From contig NC_087377.1 of assembly GCF_963675165.1 (NCBI RefSeq), positions 14,256,198-14,320,197 on the forward strand: DNA of 64,000 nt, given 5' to 3'. This stretch comes from Halichondria panicea. Its lineage: Eukaryota > Porifera > Demospongiae > Suberitida > Halichondriidae. The stretch's first letter is position 1, and each line of letters begins with the position of its first letter. A model generated the notes under the pieces. It did no database searches, was not told the DNA's origin, and saw only the letters and a program-made list of their open reading frames with translations. Below are positions 24,130 through 37,039 of this stretch, one piece after another. The position numbers and the translations under genes were made by a program.

Positions 24130-26359
24130 TCCTATATATATTTAAAATACCAGTAAATAATTTTTATGGCAACATGCATCGATATATACCGTATAGAGCG
24201 GTTGCATCGCGCGTCATCCACCCACGCACAACAGTTTTTGGAGGACAACCTCCAAAAACACAGGTGTAAACAATGTAAAAGTACACGAAGAACTGGACAC
24301 CATTTGGCACAGTAGAACTATGATCCAGGATACAGAGTGCTCTAGTAATTGTAACTGTCAGTCTACCTTAGCTTACAGAGAAGGTTGAGGTGAGAAACTT
24401 GCATGCATCATGATGTACAAGCTAAGGAAATCCATTGAAATTCACTAGCTTTATTCTACACACATTTATATCTCAGTACAAAATTGTCAGGTTTTTTTTT
24501 GCTTGGTTCTCGACAGTGTACTAGCTGAACAAGCTGAGCTCTGTGTGAAGATGGTTACCATAATTATGTTCAAGTGAAGAGGGTGTAGGAGTGCCCGATC
24601 ATGTCACGTCAGGCATTGATCATTGCTGGCTGGGAGGATTGTGTGGGACACGATCACCACAATATTAAGTACTCTTCGTGTACTATGCTGTAATTACAGC
24701 GCCAACTCTGACTGAGTGCCATTATTTAAGTCCTCCAACGGTTGCTGTAATTAAAAGATGTGATGTTAGATCCAAGGCAGTAGGCTTTTCTTTTATTATG
24801 CACATGCATTTGATTCGTACCGTAGAGCTGCTGTAAAATACAGAGACAAAAAATCAAACCGTACAGTAGATCCACTGCATACTACTATAGCTATAATAGC
24901 TGTGCGCTTAAGCGCCACCATAATATTTTTGGGAAGTGTTGGCTAGAGTAATCAGCACGGCACACACAGTTGGACATAGACAAAAGACAAAGCACATGGA
25001 CGGACTGACACACAGCTATAAATAGACAAGCTATAAATAGAAGAGACACGCAGGGCCTCCTTACAATAGAACAATAGAACAAAAGCACACATACAGGAAA
25101 CAATTAAGGGCTAATCATACATTCCTAACAAACACCATAGTAACTAACTAATAAGAATAAGTACAAGTGTTAAGTTTTTACAATAGGAAGTTTGTGTAAA
25201 AATGATTTGGAAGCTGTAAACTACGCTCACTGCACACTCAGTTTAAGGTGGTAAATTTCCAAAAATAAGTGTAACAGTTTCCTTTGAGGATAGAGTGGTG
25301 CGGGGGCCATTGTTTACCTTACGTTACACTTAGCTATACCATAGATAGTAAAGGAAAGGGATTGGAAACGCATTACGTGCACCAATGTTTTCAACAAAAG
25401 TTGGATGGTACAATCCTACTTACGATTTTTAATGTTATTCATTGTTAGTCAAAAGGTCATTTGTTGTTTTTTGAGCTATATTTTTGGACTTCAAGATCAT
25501 TCTTTCAGCGTTCAAGCCAATCAAGTAAGCTGTTTGGGTACATAAAAACATAAGCTTTCCAATGGTAGTGGTCCCATAAAGTTTGGATGGTGTATTGCAC
25601 CCCAAAAAGTGTTTTTAAACCTTGAAAGTTAGGGTGAGTTGTTTGCAGAAGCTCTATTACTCAATGTAAGGTATTATGGATTGTTTAAGTAAAAAATGTT
25701 GTACTATATAGTGACAATTTTGTGGAAGCTATTTCTCAAATAGACTTTTGCAGATTAGCTGTATTGTTTTATATTATTGTAGTACTCATGCTAGAATGTA
25801 GTATACAACTGATTTTGGAGTGATCAGGGCATCTATTCGTGATTTACAACAACTTTTATATCATGTTTTTTAATTAATTGTCTTTTTAGGATGTGAAGCA
25901 AAAAGCTCGTAAGAAAAGGTGCAAGTCCTCCTCAACCATTAACCAGATCCCACTCTCTCTCAACAAAACAAAAGCATCTAGGAAGACATGAATTCAACAA
26001 TGTCATCCATAAGACACGTAGTAACCTCACCTCATACTAAGTATACATGTACGTGTTTATTTTTGCTTGTGTGTGTATACACTGTTTTTGTTTTTATTCT
26101 CTCTGCAACCACTTTAATATTATAATTATAACATTCTTAGAGTACAATACACTTATCATGCTTATGATTAGTGTCAAGACTCTAGTTTAGTAAGATAATA
26201 AACACATTTTTGTCGTGAATAAAATAAATCTAGCTTTTTTGCTGATATGGATGCCATCATGAAGCCTTTATCCTTTAACCATAGATTGATGCTTCAACTA
26301 CACTGTCCACAGTATGAGCTTCTTGAGGTACTCCACAGCCTGAGCTTGAGCTTGTGGCA
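24130..26359. other. Long intergenic stretch
   Basis: No gene is supported. At 24185-24260 lies TATAGAGCGGTTGCATCG followed by TTTTTGGAGGACAACC; the inverse of both occurs at 30010-30080, so these are two pieces of the same dispersed repeat in opposite orientation. Confidence 0.5.
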
Positions 26360-26423
26360 CACTAGCCTCGAATCCACGCCGATTAAAATACGTATTTTAA
26401 TCGGCGTGGATTCGAGGCTAGTG
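26360..26423. repeat. Perfect 64-bp palindrome
   Basis: Arms of 32 bp meet at CG (26391/26392) with no spacer: the left arm begins CACTAGCCTCGAATCCACG and the right arm is its exact complement. Related sequence (CAATTAAAATACGG...) forms the ends of the foldback element at 50.3-50.85 kb, so this may be a collapsed copy with its interior deleted. Confidence 0.85.
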
Positions 26424-26549
26424 GCACACTCATGCATGTATAAGGTAGTGTATACAGGGGAATGTGCTTCTATGTAGACACAATGAAAGGTGGAGGGTAC
26501 AGAAAATAAAGAAAATAAAGAGGATTAAGGGTACATACAAAGGTTCAGT

Positions 26550-28760
26550 TTATTGGTGGAGGTGGGTCTCCGAGATCACCAGGTCGATGGCCCCAGATCT
26601 AAAGGGGTGTCCACTTGACGATCTGGACCCTCTGATGGCTTGGATCGATGAGCGAAGGAGGGAAAAGGTTAGTCGGCAACGGAGCCAGCATAGTGTACTG
26701 CTATATGATTGGTCCCATTTAGATGCTAACATCAAAGCGAGTCTCTTGTAGAAGGTGGTTGCTTCACGAGCTAAGCCTCCTGTTGCAGAGAGGACTAATG
26801 GGGAAAAGGATGCCTGTTCGATGTCTAGAATTCTTTGTTCATAGGCCCTTTTCTTTATTTGCTCGTGCTTGCGGTAGACTGTTTGAGGGTCGGTGTGTCT
26901 GTTGGATGCAGCGTGTGGGTTAAATACCCTGACATCAAAATAAGTTCTTTCAAAGGAGCCACCCCATACTCCATTGGCTGCAATGTCTAGGCGTGCACCC
27001 GGTTGTATATTGGCACTTGCTCCTGCTAGGTTCTCCCCTGTAACCGGTAACAGTTCTGGTTCTGTGCACACGTTGTTGCAGACCTCACTAAGAAGATCTG
27101 CAGTCAAGTCTCTGATCTCATTATGCCGAATGGACGGAAAGCCGCCCTTCGCACAAGAGAGAGCGTGTTCTACTGTGAAGGAAGAACCACAGGCACATTT
27201 CGAGGGTAGCTTGTTTGGAGTCCAACCATATAACGCAGGGATAGGGCGTCTCTAAAGGCTTGTTTGTGGAGGGTGAAACCATGGGTTTTGAGCGGTAGGG
27301 TGGTTAGCCATGACGATGCACCCTTCTCTTTAGATAGATTGACAGATCTTTGCATGTTTGTAGAGAGTAGTGGCGTCAGTGTGTTGATGTCGTTCTTGGT
27401 TCTCTCTCTGTTTTGTTGGTCTACGGTAGATTTGGCCATTAGTGACTCCGAGATGATCTCCTGCCCATAGTGTGTGTCTTGTTTGATGATGTGATTACAG
27501 AGGGCAGATGTGACGAATAGGGAGGCATTGTATTCATGAGTAGCCTGTTTGGATGGTATACGGATACCTAGTCCACCTTCCCTTGCTGGAAGGGCAAAGA
27601 GTGTACATTCAGTGTCGTTTGGTGGAGGAGTACCTGTGAGGGAAGGAATTAGTTTCTTACGCAGAGCTTCGTCCAGCGGTGCCATTCTTTGACTCATGAT
27701 CCTGCTTGGTGTTGTGCGACACATATAGGTCCATTTGCTTGATAATCCATGGTTTAATGCAGAGTAGGCGGCGTGTGGCTGGGTGGTGGCAATATCTGCA
27801 AGGTTAGTCACGAGTGCAGACCCAGCTGGCAACTTTAGACTCAGCAAAGGACTCCATGTACCCTGGGGAGCCAATGGGTGATCCTAGGTAGGGTCTTCCA
27901 TCCGGAGTGACGTTCACACCAGTCTGGTGGAAGGTAGTGGACCCATGCAATGGTGTGGAATCCCTCCTTAGTAACCAACCATGTCTTTAGGGGGTTCGGG
28001 TAGTATCCAAAGGCTGGGCCTTCTTTGGTTAAGGTGTCCCACCACTCGCGTAGGTCAGATATCTTCCCCGCAGCTGCAGCATCGTCCGCATACCAAATTT
28101 GGGTGATGTTAGTGTTAGAGAGTTTTGTGATGAGGGGGATGCTGGCCAGAGCATACATGGGCATGGCAAGGGGGTCACCTTGTGTGGTGCCTTCTTGGGA
28201 GAGTAGGCGGTCTCCATCAACGTAAAGATCTGTGGGCTCTCTGTAGGTGTTGATGAGGATGGTGGCCAGTGCCGGGCAGAGTCTGCGTATGTTGTGGAGG
28301 GCAACTTTGCGGTTCAGTGAGTTAAATGCATTGGTAGCATCTGCTAGGAGAATGGCTTCATTGTTATCTGAATCAAGGCACCTTCTAGCTGCGTGTACAG
28401 CGGCTTCTATGCCCGACAACTGGCCTCCACAGAGTTGGATGCAGCCTGACGCTTCTTGGATGTCGTGTTTAATTAAGGACAGGGTAGCTTTGGCAATTAT
28501 TCTTCGTGCTGTGTCTCCTATGCCAATAGGGCGAACCCCAGGGTTTTTGTCGAGTGCAATGAGTCGACATGCCAGGAAAGGAAAGGGGCAATCAGGGGGG
28601 GGGGCTACATAGGAGGTGCAGAGTCTTCTCGCAACTATGGCAAGTTGGTGACAGAGTTCGTCTGACGCTCTCTTGAAAGAGGTACATAACCTCCGCCATT
28701 GGTATGCGTCCAGGCCGGAGGGTCCTGCAGAGCCAGAGGTGTGAAGTGCAGCTGAGCGAA
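26550..28760 (-). pseudogene. LINE with YADD reverse transcriptase and CCHC/nuclease-like end
   Basis: The - strand frames in order are 28592-28801 (upstream part), 27841-28419 (RT palm), 27170-27874 and 26550-27107. The palm has LLADATNAFNSLNR (catalytic Asp), TTQGDPLAMPMYAL and WYADDAAAA in correct order. Ahead of it, in a broken frame near 28550, the RT fingers (LDKNPGVRPIGIGDTARR) can be read. The 3' part has a degraded knuckle, GARLDIAANGVWGGSFE and YFDVRVFNPHA, again with an RLE-like look. It is 5' truncated and has two or more frameshifts, so it is probably dead but younger than the copy at 9-10.4 kb. Confidence 0.8.
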
Positions 28761-30464
28761 TGGAGGATTATAATAATAAGCAAATTGTATAATATTGTCA
28801 TTTCTTTAGCCAGATTGCGTTAGAATCAATCTCAGAGCATGTAATAACAAACATTTCTGGGGGAGTGCCCCAGACCCCCCATTGGGGCGCACCTATGGTG
28901 GCTGCCAGTGCGCAGTGCGCAGAGCGCACTGGTAATTCGTAACATCCATTCATTCAGCACCCCCCTCTCCCAAATCCTGGCTACGCCCCTGTGTGTCTCA
29001 AGTATTTTTCTATCTCAAGTACTTTTTTGTCAAGTATATACACAGTTGAGTTCAGTAGATGTGACCTTTACTTGTTCACATTCGTTCGTGGTTAATTCTA
29101 AAGCATTATTATGTCTGGCTAAATTATGTGTGTTGTGCAAGGCACTGACTATGCATATGGTATTCAATAGAGGAGATAGAACATGCACATGCAGGGCCGT
29201 AGATAGCTTAGGTTTGCAGGGGTGGCAAAATTACAGCTGAACATTTTTGCTAAAAAAAAGGTCATTCATATCCGTGATCTCGTATATTATACAGTACCTC
29301 CTTTGAGTGCTCATGATTACATGATTTCTCCCACACAGGGAGACAAGAGTCAAGATAAAATTGACATTGATGTATTATTATCATGTGTCAGTACATGTAT
29401 TGATTATGTGCTCAGTGTACATACCTTTACCGACATCGTCTCTGGTCTCTGAAACATTAATAGTAATTTTAAATAATTATGGGTCAAGCAATTAATGAAT
29501 GTTGGTTGACTCAAGATTGACAAAGAAAAAGAGTAAATAACAACAAAAAACACTGCATCTCTTATTAATTATTGAGCTTAGAAGATGACAGAAGCAAGCG
29601 TCCAAATCTTTGTACCATGCATATCATTGAGAGGAGGAGCACACCCTGTATATGTGTTGTGTGTGCATACATCAGAAGGTAATCCGAGTACAAAAGTAGA
29701 CGCTATATGCTCCCCTGCCATTATGATCATTTAGATGTACTGTGTATGTACTTCATATAAAGCTGCGCTGCTGACTAGATCTAAAAGGCAGCTAGCAGAT
29801 ATAGACTAGACATATAGATCTATTCATGCACTCCGGATCCATAATTTTAATATGATAATTTATAAGCATGAGAGCTTACATCAAACTCATTTCCTCTGCA
29901 GCAGTTCAGGTAGGGGTCCTTTGATCGTCTATAGCTATTAACGTTGCTTAATTCGCTTTCTCTGCTAAGAGAGCAAAGCTAAAATGAGAGTTTTGTGTAG
30001 CCGCCATGTAAATTTTCGGGAGGTTGTCCTCCAAAAACTTTTTATGACGTAATGCGATGACGTCGATGCAACCGCTCTATAGCGAGAAATTTTCAAGGCA
30101 CTTATATTTCGTGGATTGGCCTCTAAAAGCATTTCGTTGCACAATGTTTTTCAATCCTTGATCTGATTGGTCAGGTCGGAAGGCCAAAAAAGTTCAGACT
30201 AAAGTGCTCAGACGGACTCTCCAAGGCTGGATGATTCATGAGACTACCCTTCTCCAAGTGAAAGCAGATCATCTGCATTGTATTATTATACACATTCATG
30301 CAGTTCTGTAATTTACTAGAGTCATAATTACTTACATCAATTAAAGTCTTCATCTTCTTCTGCAAGGGTCAGCAAAATCATCAGGGACAGCAGCATTAAA
30401 GCTATCAGTAGAACCATCATTGGCAGTGGTTGGATCATCAGGAATGGCAGGATCACACCAGGAG
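28761..30464. other. Intergenic, no gene seen
   Basis: Nothing coding is supported. A GGGGGAGTGCCCCAGACCCCCC segment at 28860-28880 and CCCCTCTCCCAAATCCTGGCTACGCCCCTG at 28960-28990 look like transposon termini (the CAGGGGCG-type ends seen elsewhere in the window). The 30005-30080 piece is the inverse of that at 24190. Confidence 0.45.
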
Positions 30465-30868
30465 TAGGCCTGTGCCAAATATTCACATTATTTCACCTAT
30501 TATTCAAATTTTTTATTCGCACTTGATCATGCAGCCTATTATTCAACTTCAACAGCCCTATTATTCAAATTATTTAACATACACAGCAGTAAAATAAAGC
30601 ACCTATAAATTATATAGCACCAAAAAATGGGATTAAGTCATTATTTTTAGCAGCGAAATAACAAACTTTAGCACAAAAAATGTGGTTTCAACATTGATTG
30701 GACTAACAATAGATTTACTGCCATGTAAAATGTGGGCGTGTTTTGAGTTACTGCGTATGTGCAGCTCAATGAATATCATTAAACTATTTTCACAGTGCCT
30801 ATTATTCAAATTGTAAAAAGACCGCCCATTATTCAAAAAATTATTCCAGAATATTTGGCACAGGCCTA
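30465..30868. mobile_element. hAT-type MITE with 8-bp target duplication
   Basis: The element starts TAGGCCTGTGCCAAATATT at 30465 and ends with the exact complement at 30868. It is flanked on both sides by the 8-bp direct repeat ACCAGGAG (30457-30464 and 30869-30876). An 8-bp duplication plus short TIRs fits the hAT superfamily. The interior carries several CCTATTATTCAAA motifs near the ends. It has no ORF. Fragments of the same family lie near 4.6, 7.9 and 20.45 kb. Confidence 0.85.
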
Positions 30869-31079
30869 ACCAGGAGGGACAGCAGCATTAGAGCCATATT
30901 AGGGTTGGTAATATAACGACTGCAGGTGACGGTGGTTTGACCATCAGGAGTAAACTCAGTAGCATGGTCTGTATGATTATACATGATTGTCATTCATACC
31001 TTCACTTGGTGGATTGTAGTAGTCTAGAGCTTTAATTATAGCCTAGACAAGTTACAGTCCCACTTGCATTATTCAGCTT

Positions 31080-32110
31080 GAATATAGCATCTTTTGTCTA
31101 GCCTCTCAGCAATCTCATACGGACCAGTCCGATTTGGATCAAGTTTTCCTCCTTTCCTAGTTGTTTTTTGAAATTTCTCAACAACACTTTGTCTCTAAAG
31201 GAAGGAAGAACATGCTTGGCATCATAGATCCTCTTCTGCTTATTCTGAGCAACTTGACTTCAATGTTGGCTTTAGCTGCTGAGCGGATGTCTCTACAAAG
31301 TTCTACAACATGCAGTGTCATCGAAGGCGTCATTGGAAGAACTCACTTTGAGTTGTTTCATTTCAGTTGTGAGGACACAGCCTCACAGGACATTGTTTAC
31401 TAATTAATCATGTAGTAAACCACAAGTACTATACATGTAGTCTATAGACAATTTTAGTTAGGTTGAAGTAGAACATCCTAGATAATGCGTTTTGTTAGTA
31501 GAACGTTCTTAGAAACAGGTGTTTAGTATTTAAGTATTGAGTTTTGTTTGTTGAGATCCATCGAATTGACTGTGAAACTGTTATCTCAAATACTCTAAAT
31601 CCCCGATCCCTCACACACTTTGAGCTGTGTGGGTGCTGTTTCCAGCTCAATTGGAAGACATGGTTTGCGACCATATACAGAAGCTCAAAGGGAGTGTATT
31701 TCTTTGAGGCCTGTTTGGAAGTTCTGTAAGCAAACAGAACAGTTGATACACAAGTTTCATTCTTCTTCTGTCTCAACCACCTTCTGCAGTGACCGAATCA
31801 ATGTCTGGTTAAACCTCTCGTCTATAGACCGTTCGTTTGAGGGTGGTAAGCAGAAGATATTCGCTGATCAATATCAAGCTTCTCGCATGTTCGATATGAC
31901 CTTGTTGATAAATTCTCTTCCTTGATCAGACATGATGATTGAGGGGCAATTATAAATAATAAAAAGGTCATACAGAAATGCTTGAATTGTGACTGGTTTG
32001 TTGCTCTGCTGACTCTGCATGGGATACTCCAGGAGCCTATACTTCTCTGAGACTCCAGGCTTCTTTGTTGTGATCTTAGACTAGGACCTATAATATAGTA
32101 CGTACACTGT
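31080..32110 (-). pseudogene. Ty3/gypsy integrase remnant
   Basis: On the - strand are SSAYHPQTNGL (integrase core, about 31822-31860), then AYRTSKQASKKYTPFELLY (about 31640-31710), then the integrase C-terminal region (YDAKHVLPSFRDKVLLRNF...GPYEIAERL in broken frames, 31080-31250). The order is that of a gypsy pol 3' end. Several frameshifts and stops are present. No LTR was recognised. Confidence 0.75.
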
Positions 32111-32409
32111 GCATGTCTCATGTACCACCTGTTCTCAAAATTAATGTTTCAGCATGCTTCCATGCAGTCTGGTATATAGTTTTATTGTTCCTGAGTTGCT
32201 GTGCTAGACAGCTCAGTCATACCCATCACTACATGCACTGCATTGTATCACTCTTCTGGATAATCATGTCACCAGCTGATGGTTTGCACTTTAGTGCTCT
32301 AGTTATTGTTGATAATTATAGTCATCGATCAACCCATGAAACTGATTGGGCTTTAAAAGAACAGTTAACTAGTAAACATTTTTCTTTCAATTGTCCCCCC
32401 CCCCTTTTC

Positions 32410-32725
32410 ATGGATCCGCCCCTGTCTTCTCACTCTTGCAGCTACCAATAGGTAGCGTTCTAGTGCAGAGCTAACTACTAAGTAGGGTAGCAACACTCGA
32501 TCGGTGAACAAGTTTTGCTACGCACTCTTCTGCAATGGCATTCCAAGTAAGCAAAACTAGGCATAACTGAGAACGAAGCATTATTTTGCAAATCCACGAA
32601 TAAAAATCCAGAAGCCTATAGAATTTCTTCCTTGCACTTCATTGATCCTTGAGCAGCTGTAGCAGTCTACACAGACAGACAGACACACAAACACACTACC
32701 GTATTACCTCGCTTGCGCATGCGCA
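32410..32725 (+). repeat. Dispersed repeat family R1, copy 1
   Basis: Starts near CTTCTCACTCTTGCAGCTACC, contains GCAATGGCATTCCAAGTAAG and ends in a CACACAAACACACTACCGTA tract followed by CGCTTGCGCATGCGCACC. Other copies are at 49010-49290, 49620-49935, 51680-52040 and 56850-57090 (+), and 55325-55740 and 40060-40190 (-). It has a polymorphic CA-rich end and no long ORF, so it is SINE- or MITE-like. Confidence 0.7.
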
Positions 32726-32806
32726 CCAAAGCATAACTATTGCACAACAAAATTGATAATGGGTGTGGTGTCATCTGCAACACATTGAAGACCAGAGGAG
32801 GTACGA

Positions 32807-33441
32807 CCAAGGGCGTATGAAGAGAAGAGGGCATGCAACTACTATCTATCAGAAAACAAATGGGCGGGGTCTTATATCTAAAGAATGCATTGCACGTGCA
32901 CCGTTTTTGTGCGTGCACGGTGAAGATATACGGAAACTTACAGAGAAAGTAGCTAAGCTAGCTAGCTAACATACTGCAGATGATTGTAGCTCTCTATATT
33001 AGTAGTAAATGATGCTAACAATGCTCAGTGACACTAGAAAGTGAGTAGCATAAGTCATACTAGAAGCAACAAGCCAGAAACCACAAACTTTGAGTTGTTG
33101 CCTCAAATCCTTGGTTTCTTTGACTCCTGTCTTGATGTAGCAGGTATAGCAATCATAGTGTTAAACTATTACGACTCATAAACTAACAGGACCTGTTATA
33201 CAAGAGAGATAAACAAGCTAATGGAAGAAAGTAGATAAAATGTGCCGACTCAGCAGCTTGGATGAGTTTAGAGTTTTTACATAGAAAACATAAGCTCACG
33301 TGAATCTTAATTAATCGTGACCAACCTCCTCTAGTTGGGCGGTTGACTAAATATAGCATATCCTGCTGACTCATCAGTTTTTTGACGCATACGCAGTTTA
33401 CATTGTGAGTTGCATGCCCTCTTCTCTTCATACGCCCTTGG
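32807..33441. mobile_element. 635-bp TIR element with 5-bp target duplication
   Basis: Ends are 34-bp inverted repeats starting CCAAGGGCGTATGAAGAGAA; the direct repeat TACGA flanks both ends (32802-32806 and 33442-33446). No long ORF. It sits exactly at the outer left boundary of the inverted repeat that starts the 33.4-43.6 kb element; homology of that repeat resumes on its far side. Confidence 0.8.
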
Positions 33442-33657
33442 TACGACCTTTTGCTAATGAGTTACTCCCGTATTGCATTCCTGCAGCATGACAGGATGTC
33501 ACGCCCATATGATATTGGTATTTGTGGTTTCTCTAATCGCTCTCCGTATGCTCGCGTTATGCTCGCGCTCATGTATGGTTTCTCGTTCCAAGACTAATTG
33601 CACTTTAATACTTGTACACTGTACTGAGTACTGCTCTCTACTATTGCACTACCTGTC

Positions 33658-36614
33658 ATGGCTACAAAGAGACCAAGAGGCCCTCCTACAGGGCAAACTC
33701 CAAAGAAGCCTCCTAAAATCCCAAAGAATCCCAGTGGCAAACGCAATCGAAAACTAGTGTTTGACCATGAAGCCTCGGACATCTCAAAGAATGAAGGTGC
33801 TAGCTCTCAGGCAACAACCTATGAATCAGATTTTCAAATGGATATATATGTCAAACAAGTGATAACAGCCAACAAATTAATGTGCTTAGTACTCATGAGG
33901 TGGTAAAGTATGTAATTCCCTCCTTCTCAATACTAAATGTGAAGCTGCGACATGCCATAGTTACATTTGGATCAAGCAGTGAACAAATTGATGTTTTCTT
34001 TAATGAAAGTACTTGCCAAGTGGTATCCGACAGTTTCTCATTCTCAATTCAAGTGGAAAAGATGTGCACAGTAGAGGTACGCCAGTTATTAGCATAATTA
34101 TGATAACACCTTATTTTGTCAATGCAGCTGACTGAATTCAATAAAGCGGTTGAGGGTACTGAAGGATTGAACCTTGTTGACGACGATAATGTGATAATAA
34201 TTGGAGAGTGGACTATGCTGTATTCTGAGGATAATTGGCATGTGTCACAAGACTCCATTGACAACTTATCATCCTCTTCGTGTGAAAATTCTGAACCTGA
34301 AGGAGATACTACTCTACCCGTGCCTTCCATGCACACACACACAGTTGTGTTCAAAGTGATTGGTTGCACTAAGGAACCGCAGTACCAGTATATCCTTGAA
34401 AAGTGTCGAGATTTGTTGGAAGATGGACACTCCGTTTGTGTGAAACTTTCCCCAGAACCAGATAATATATTTGATCGCAAAGAAATTGCTTTCCTTTGTG
34501 AGGTGGAAAATAAATTTCAAAGAATCGGTTATGTAGTGAAGGAGGTGCAAGATGCAGTTCATGCAGCTTTAATTTCAAACGATATCACAAGAGTATCATT
34601 TAAAGGGAAGGTACCATGAAAAAATAAAGTTTTATTTTTTTGCCTTAAAATGTTCTTTGTGGGGTATAAAATAGCCCTGAGACAAAAAAATATTTTTCTG
34701 AAAATTAACTTTTCAGAGAAACAGGACTGTAGAAACACAATTTCTGGCTTAAAATGTTGCTTCCTGTTGTGGTCAAATGTGGGCGCGGTCAAACGTGACG
34801 TCAGAGTAGGCATTTGTGCTGCATGTAAAATGTATTCTGTGTGTGTTGAGTGTGTTGCAGCTGGTTGCTCCTTTACATCTAGCAGTCATACAGTTCTCTC
34901 AGTTGAAATATGAGTGGGAAAAACAAGTCCTATGTACCAGAGCTCACTGAAAAGCAACAGAATCCTGTTTTTGTGTACAGTGAAAACTCACAGATATGAC
35001 CTCCCTTGCTGCTCAGTTTGGGATCCAAAAGAGGAAGAAGCTGAGATCTGAGGTCTGGAGCCATTCTAACTGTTTTCTATAAGGCAGTTATTCAGAAATA
35101 AACTGCCATATCGTCCTGTAAAAAGAGAGGCCCTGAGATCAGAGTCATGGAATGGAGAGATAGCCCTATAGAGAAGTGCCCGGTCGGCCGCTGTATACGG
35201 AAAAGCGAGAACGGAGACAGGTTAATAGCTTCTGTTTTTGTTCAATCATGTATAATTATAATACCTCGCTGCAGTTGATACTTGATGCTTTACAAGAGAC
35301 AACCTCTCTATACCGTGACTCCTGCATGTAGACCCGGCATGCAACTGAGACTCCTGATCAGACTACATATGCATGCAGTACCTCTCTTCCTATTTTCATG
35401 TTGGAAACAACTTCAGCAAGGGTCTCATTGTCATGCAAAGACAAGTGAAACCAAAACTTGACGTGTTAATAATGTAAAGATTACCGATAGTAACTCAAAC
35501 CCCATCTAAATTATAAATTATAACTACCAAGGATGTCGATATTTAGTGTGAAGTGCTTGGACTCATGCATGGTGACTCTCCCCCTGTTGTTAAATCCCAT
35601 ACAACCTAATTTTGAGCCCAGCATCTTCTTCTCCTAAACGTTTGTCGCGACATTGACAAAAACGTAACTTTTAAATTGTCTCAAGAGTAATACACGTAAT
35701 ACAGGTTGAGTCAATAATCCTGCATGTGAAGAAGAAGGAAATTTGTTACGAATCGCAGCTATACTGCATGCACAGCTTGATAGAACAACTCGTATAATTA
35801 TATGTCTTCCAAGCCAGCCCCAGCACAACCGACTAGTTAAGAAAGTTATACCTTTCGCACTGATAAACTTACTGGTGTATACTTCATTCTCATCTGCCTC
35901 ACCATATCTGTGTTTGTGGGCAGTGTACGCCATCTGTAGCACCCACATATCAAGGATCAAATCCATCACACTGATTCTCTATTGGTATATACATTTCTAC
36001 ACAACGTACTACCGCATGCATTCACACCTGACACACTCAATTGCATGACTGTATACTTATACATATAGACCTAGTCTATATACTAATTAGTCAATTAATA
36101 TTTCCTATCCTGCCTTCATTGTCACCATCATCATCACCACTCGAACTAGCATGGGAAGGCTTTCTCGCTCATACAGATATGGCTCCACAGCGCTTGTTTT
36201 ATCTTCACTGCAGCTTTTTTCATGCTCAACAGATGAGAAGGAGTAGGAAAAACTCAACTGGCTTGAAAATCATAGCTAAAATCACATGTGTCTGTCAGTC
36301 AGACTCATGCAGCCACCAGTATGCATCAATTCAATGTTTACTAGTACCTACTCTGACGTCACGTTTGACCGCGCCCACATTTGACCTCAACAGGAAGTAA
36401 AATTTTAAGCCTTTCTTAACAATCCTGTTCCTCAGAAACTTTAATTTTAAAAAAAATTTTTTTGCATCAAGGTTATTTTATATCTCACAAAGAACATTTT
36501 AAGGCAAAAAAATAATATTTTATTTTTTCATGGTACCTTCCCTTTAAATGGATTAAATACGTGACCGATTGGTACAGATGTGGGCCCGGATTCTTCGCAG
36601 GTGTATATATGTAA
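33658..36614 (+). pseudogene. HIRAN-like domain gene, interrupted by a TTAA element
   Basis: The ATG at 33658 opens a basic, proline-rich N-terminus. A second coding block ends at a donor at about 34074 (CTVE|GTACGC), and a third exon, 34128 onward, continues in phase 0. The third exon has VIGCTKEPQYQ, then SPEPDNIFDRKEIAFL and QRIGYVV, matching the HIRAN pattern (EPxNxxDxxAI ... GYv). At 34604 a 1940-bp TTAA-flanked element interrupts the codon after VSFK; the same frame resumes at 36548 for 21 codons to TAA (36612-36614). A frameshift lies near 33830. HIRAN domains are known from DNA-processing proteins (HLTF, Rad5). The role here is unknown. The gene is broken in this copy. Confidence 0.65.
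34604..36543. mobile_element. TTAA-flanked element inserted in the HIRAN-like gene
   Basis: The ends are inverted repeats of about 190 bp starting AGGGAAGGTACCATGAAAAA. TTAA occurs at both junctions (34600-34603 and 36544-36547). Target TTAA is the hallmark of piggyBac-type transposition. No transposase ORF was recognised inside, so it is non-autonomous. Its 5' edge adds a spurious stop shortly after the coding block. Confidence 0.85.
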
Positions 36615-37039
36615 CTAAGAGAGGTGCATGGCCTTCTATTGTCATTCGTGCAAAAAGTACTAGGTGAGGACCTCTATAGTTATACTGAACTCTATGAACT
36701 CTAATAACAACCCACGCTATTCTGTTTCATTGTATAGGCTGTTCTCCTCTAGCTGCTATTGTTGTTAATTTGTGATGTGTAATGACAGTATAATTATCGT
36801 GTTTATGAAAACGACAGTACATTGATGCGCAAACTAAGGTGATATATAGTTATGAAAGTTAGTTTTATAGTGTTGCATAGTTGTGCTCACTGAGAGGATT
36901 AACTCCTGAAGGTGGTGGAGGCTGATCAACAGGTTTGTTGTGGTATGTGCTCCTAATTGACTGGTGCAGGAAGCGTTACACGACCTTGCATTTGCACTAA
37001 CTTTTCTACTGCACGTAAACGTTGTGCTCTCGGATTTCC

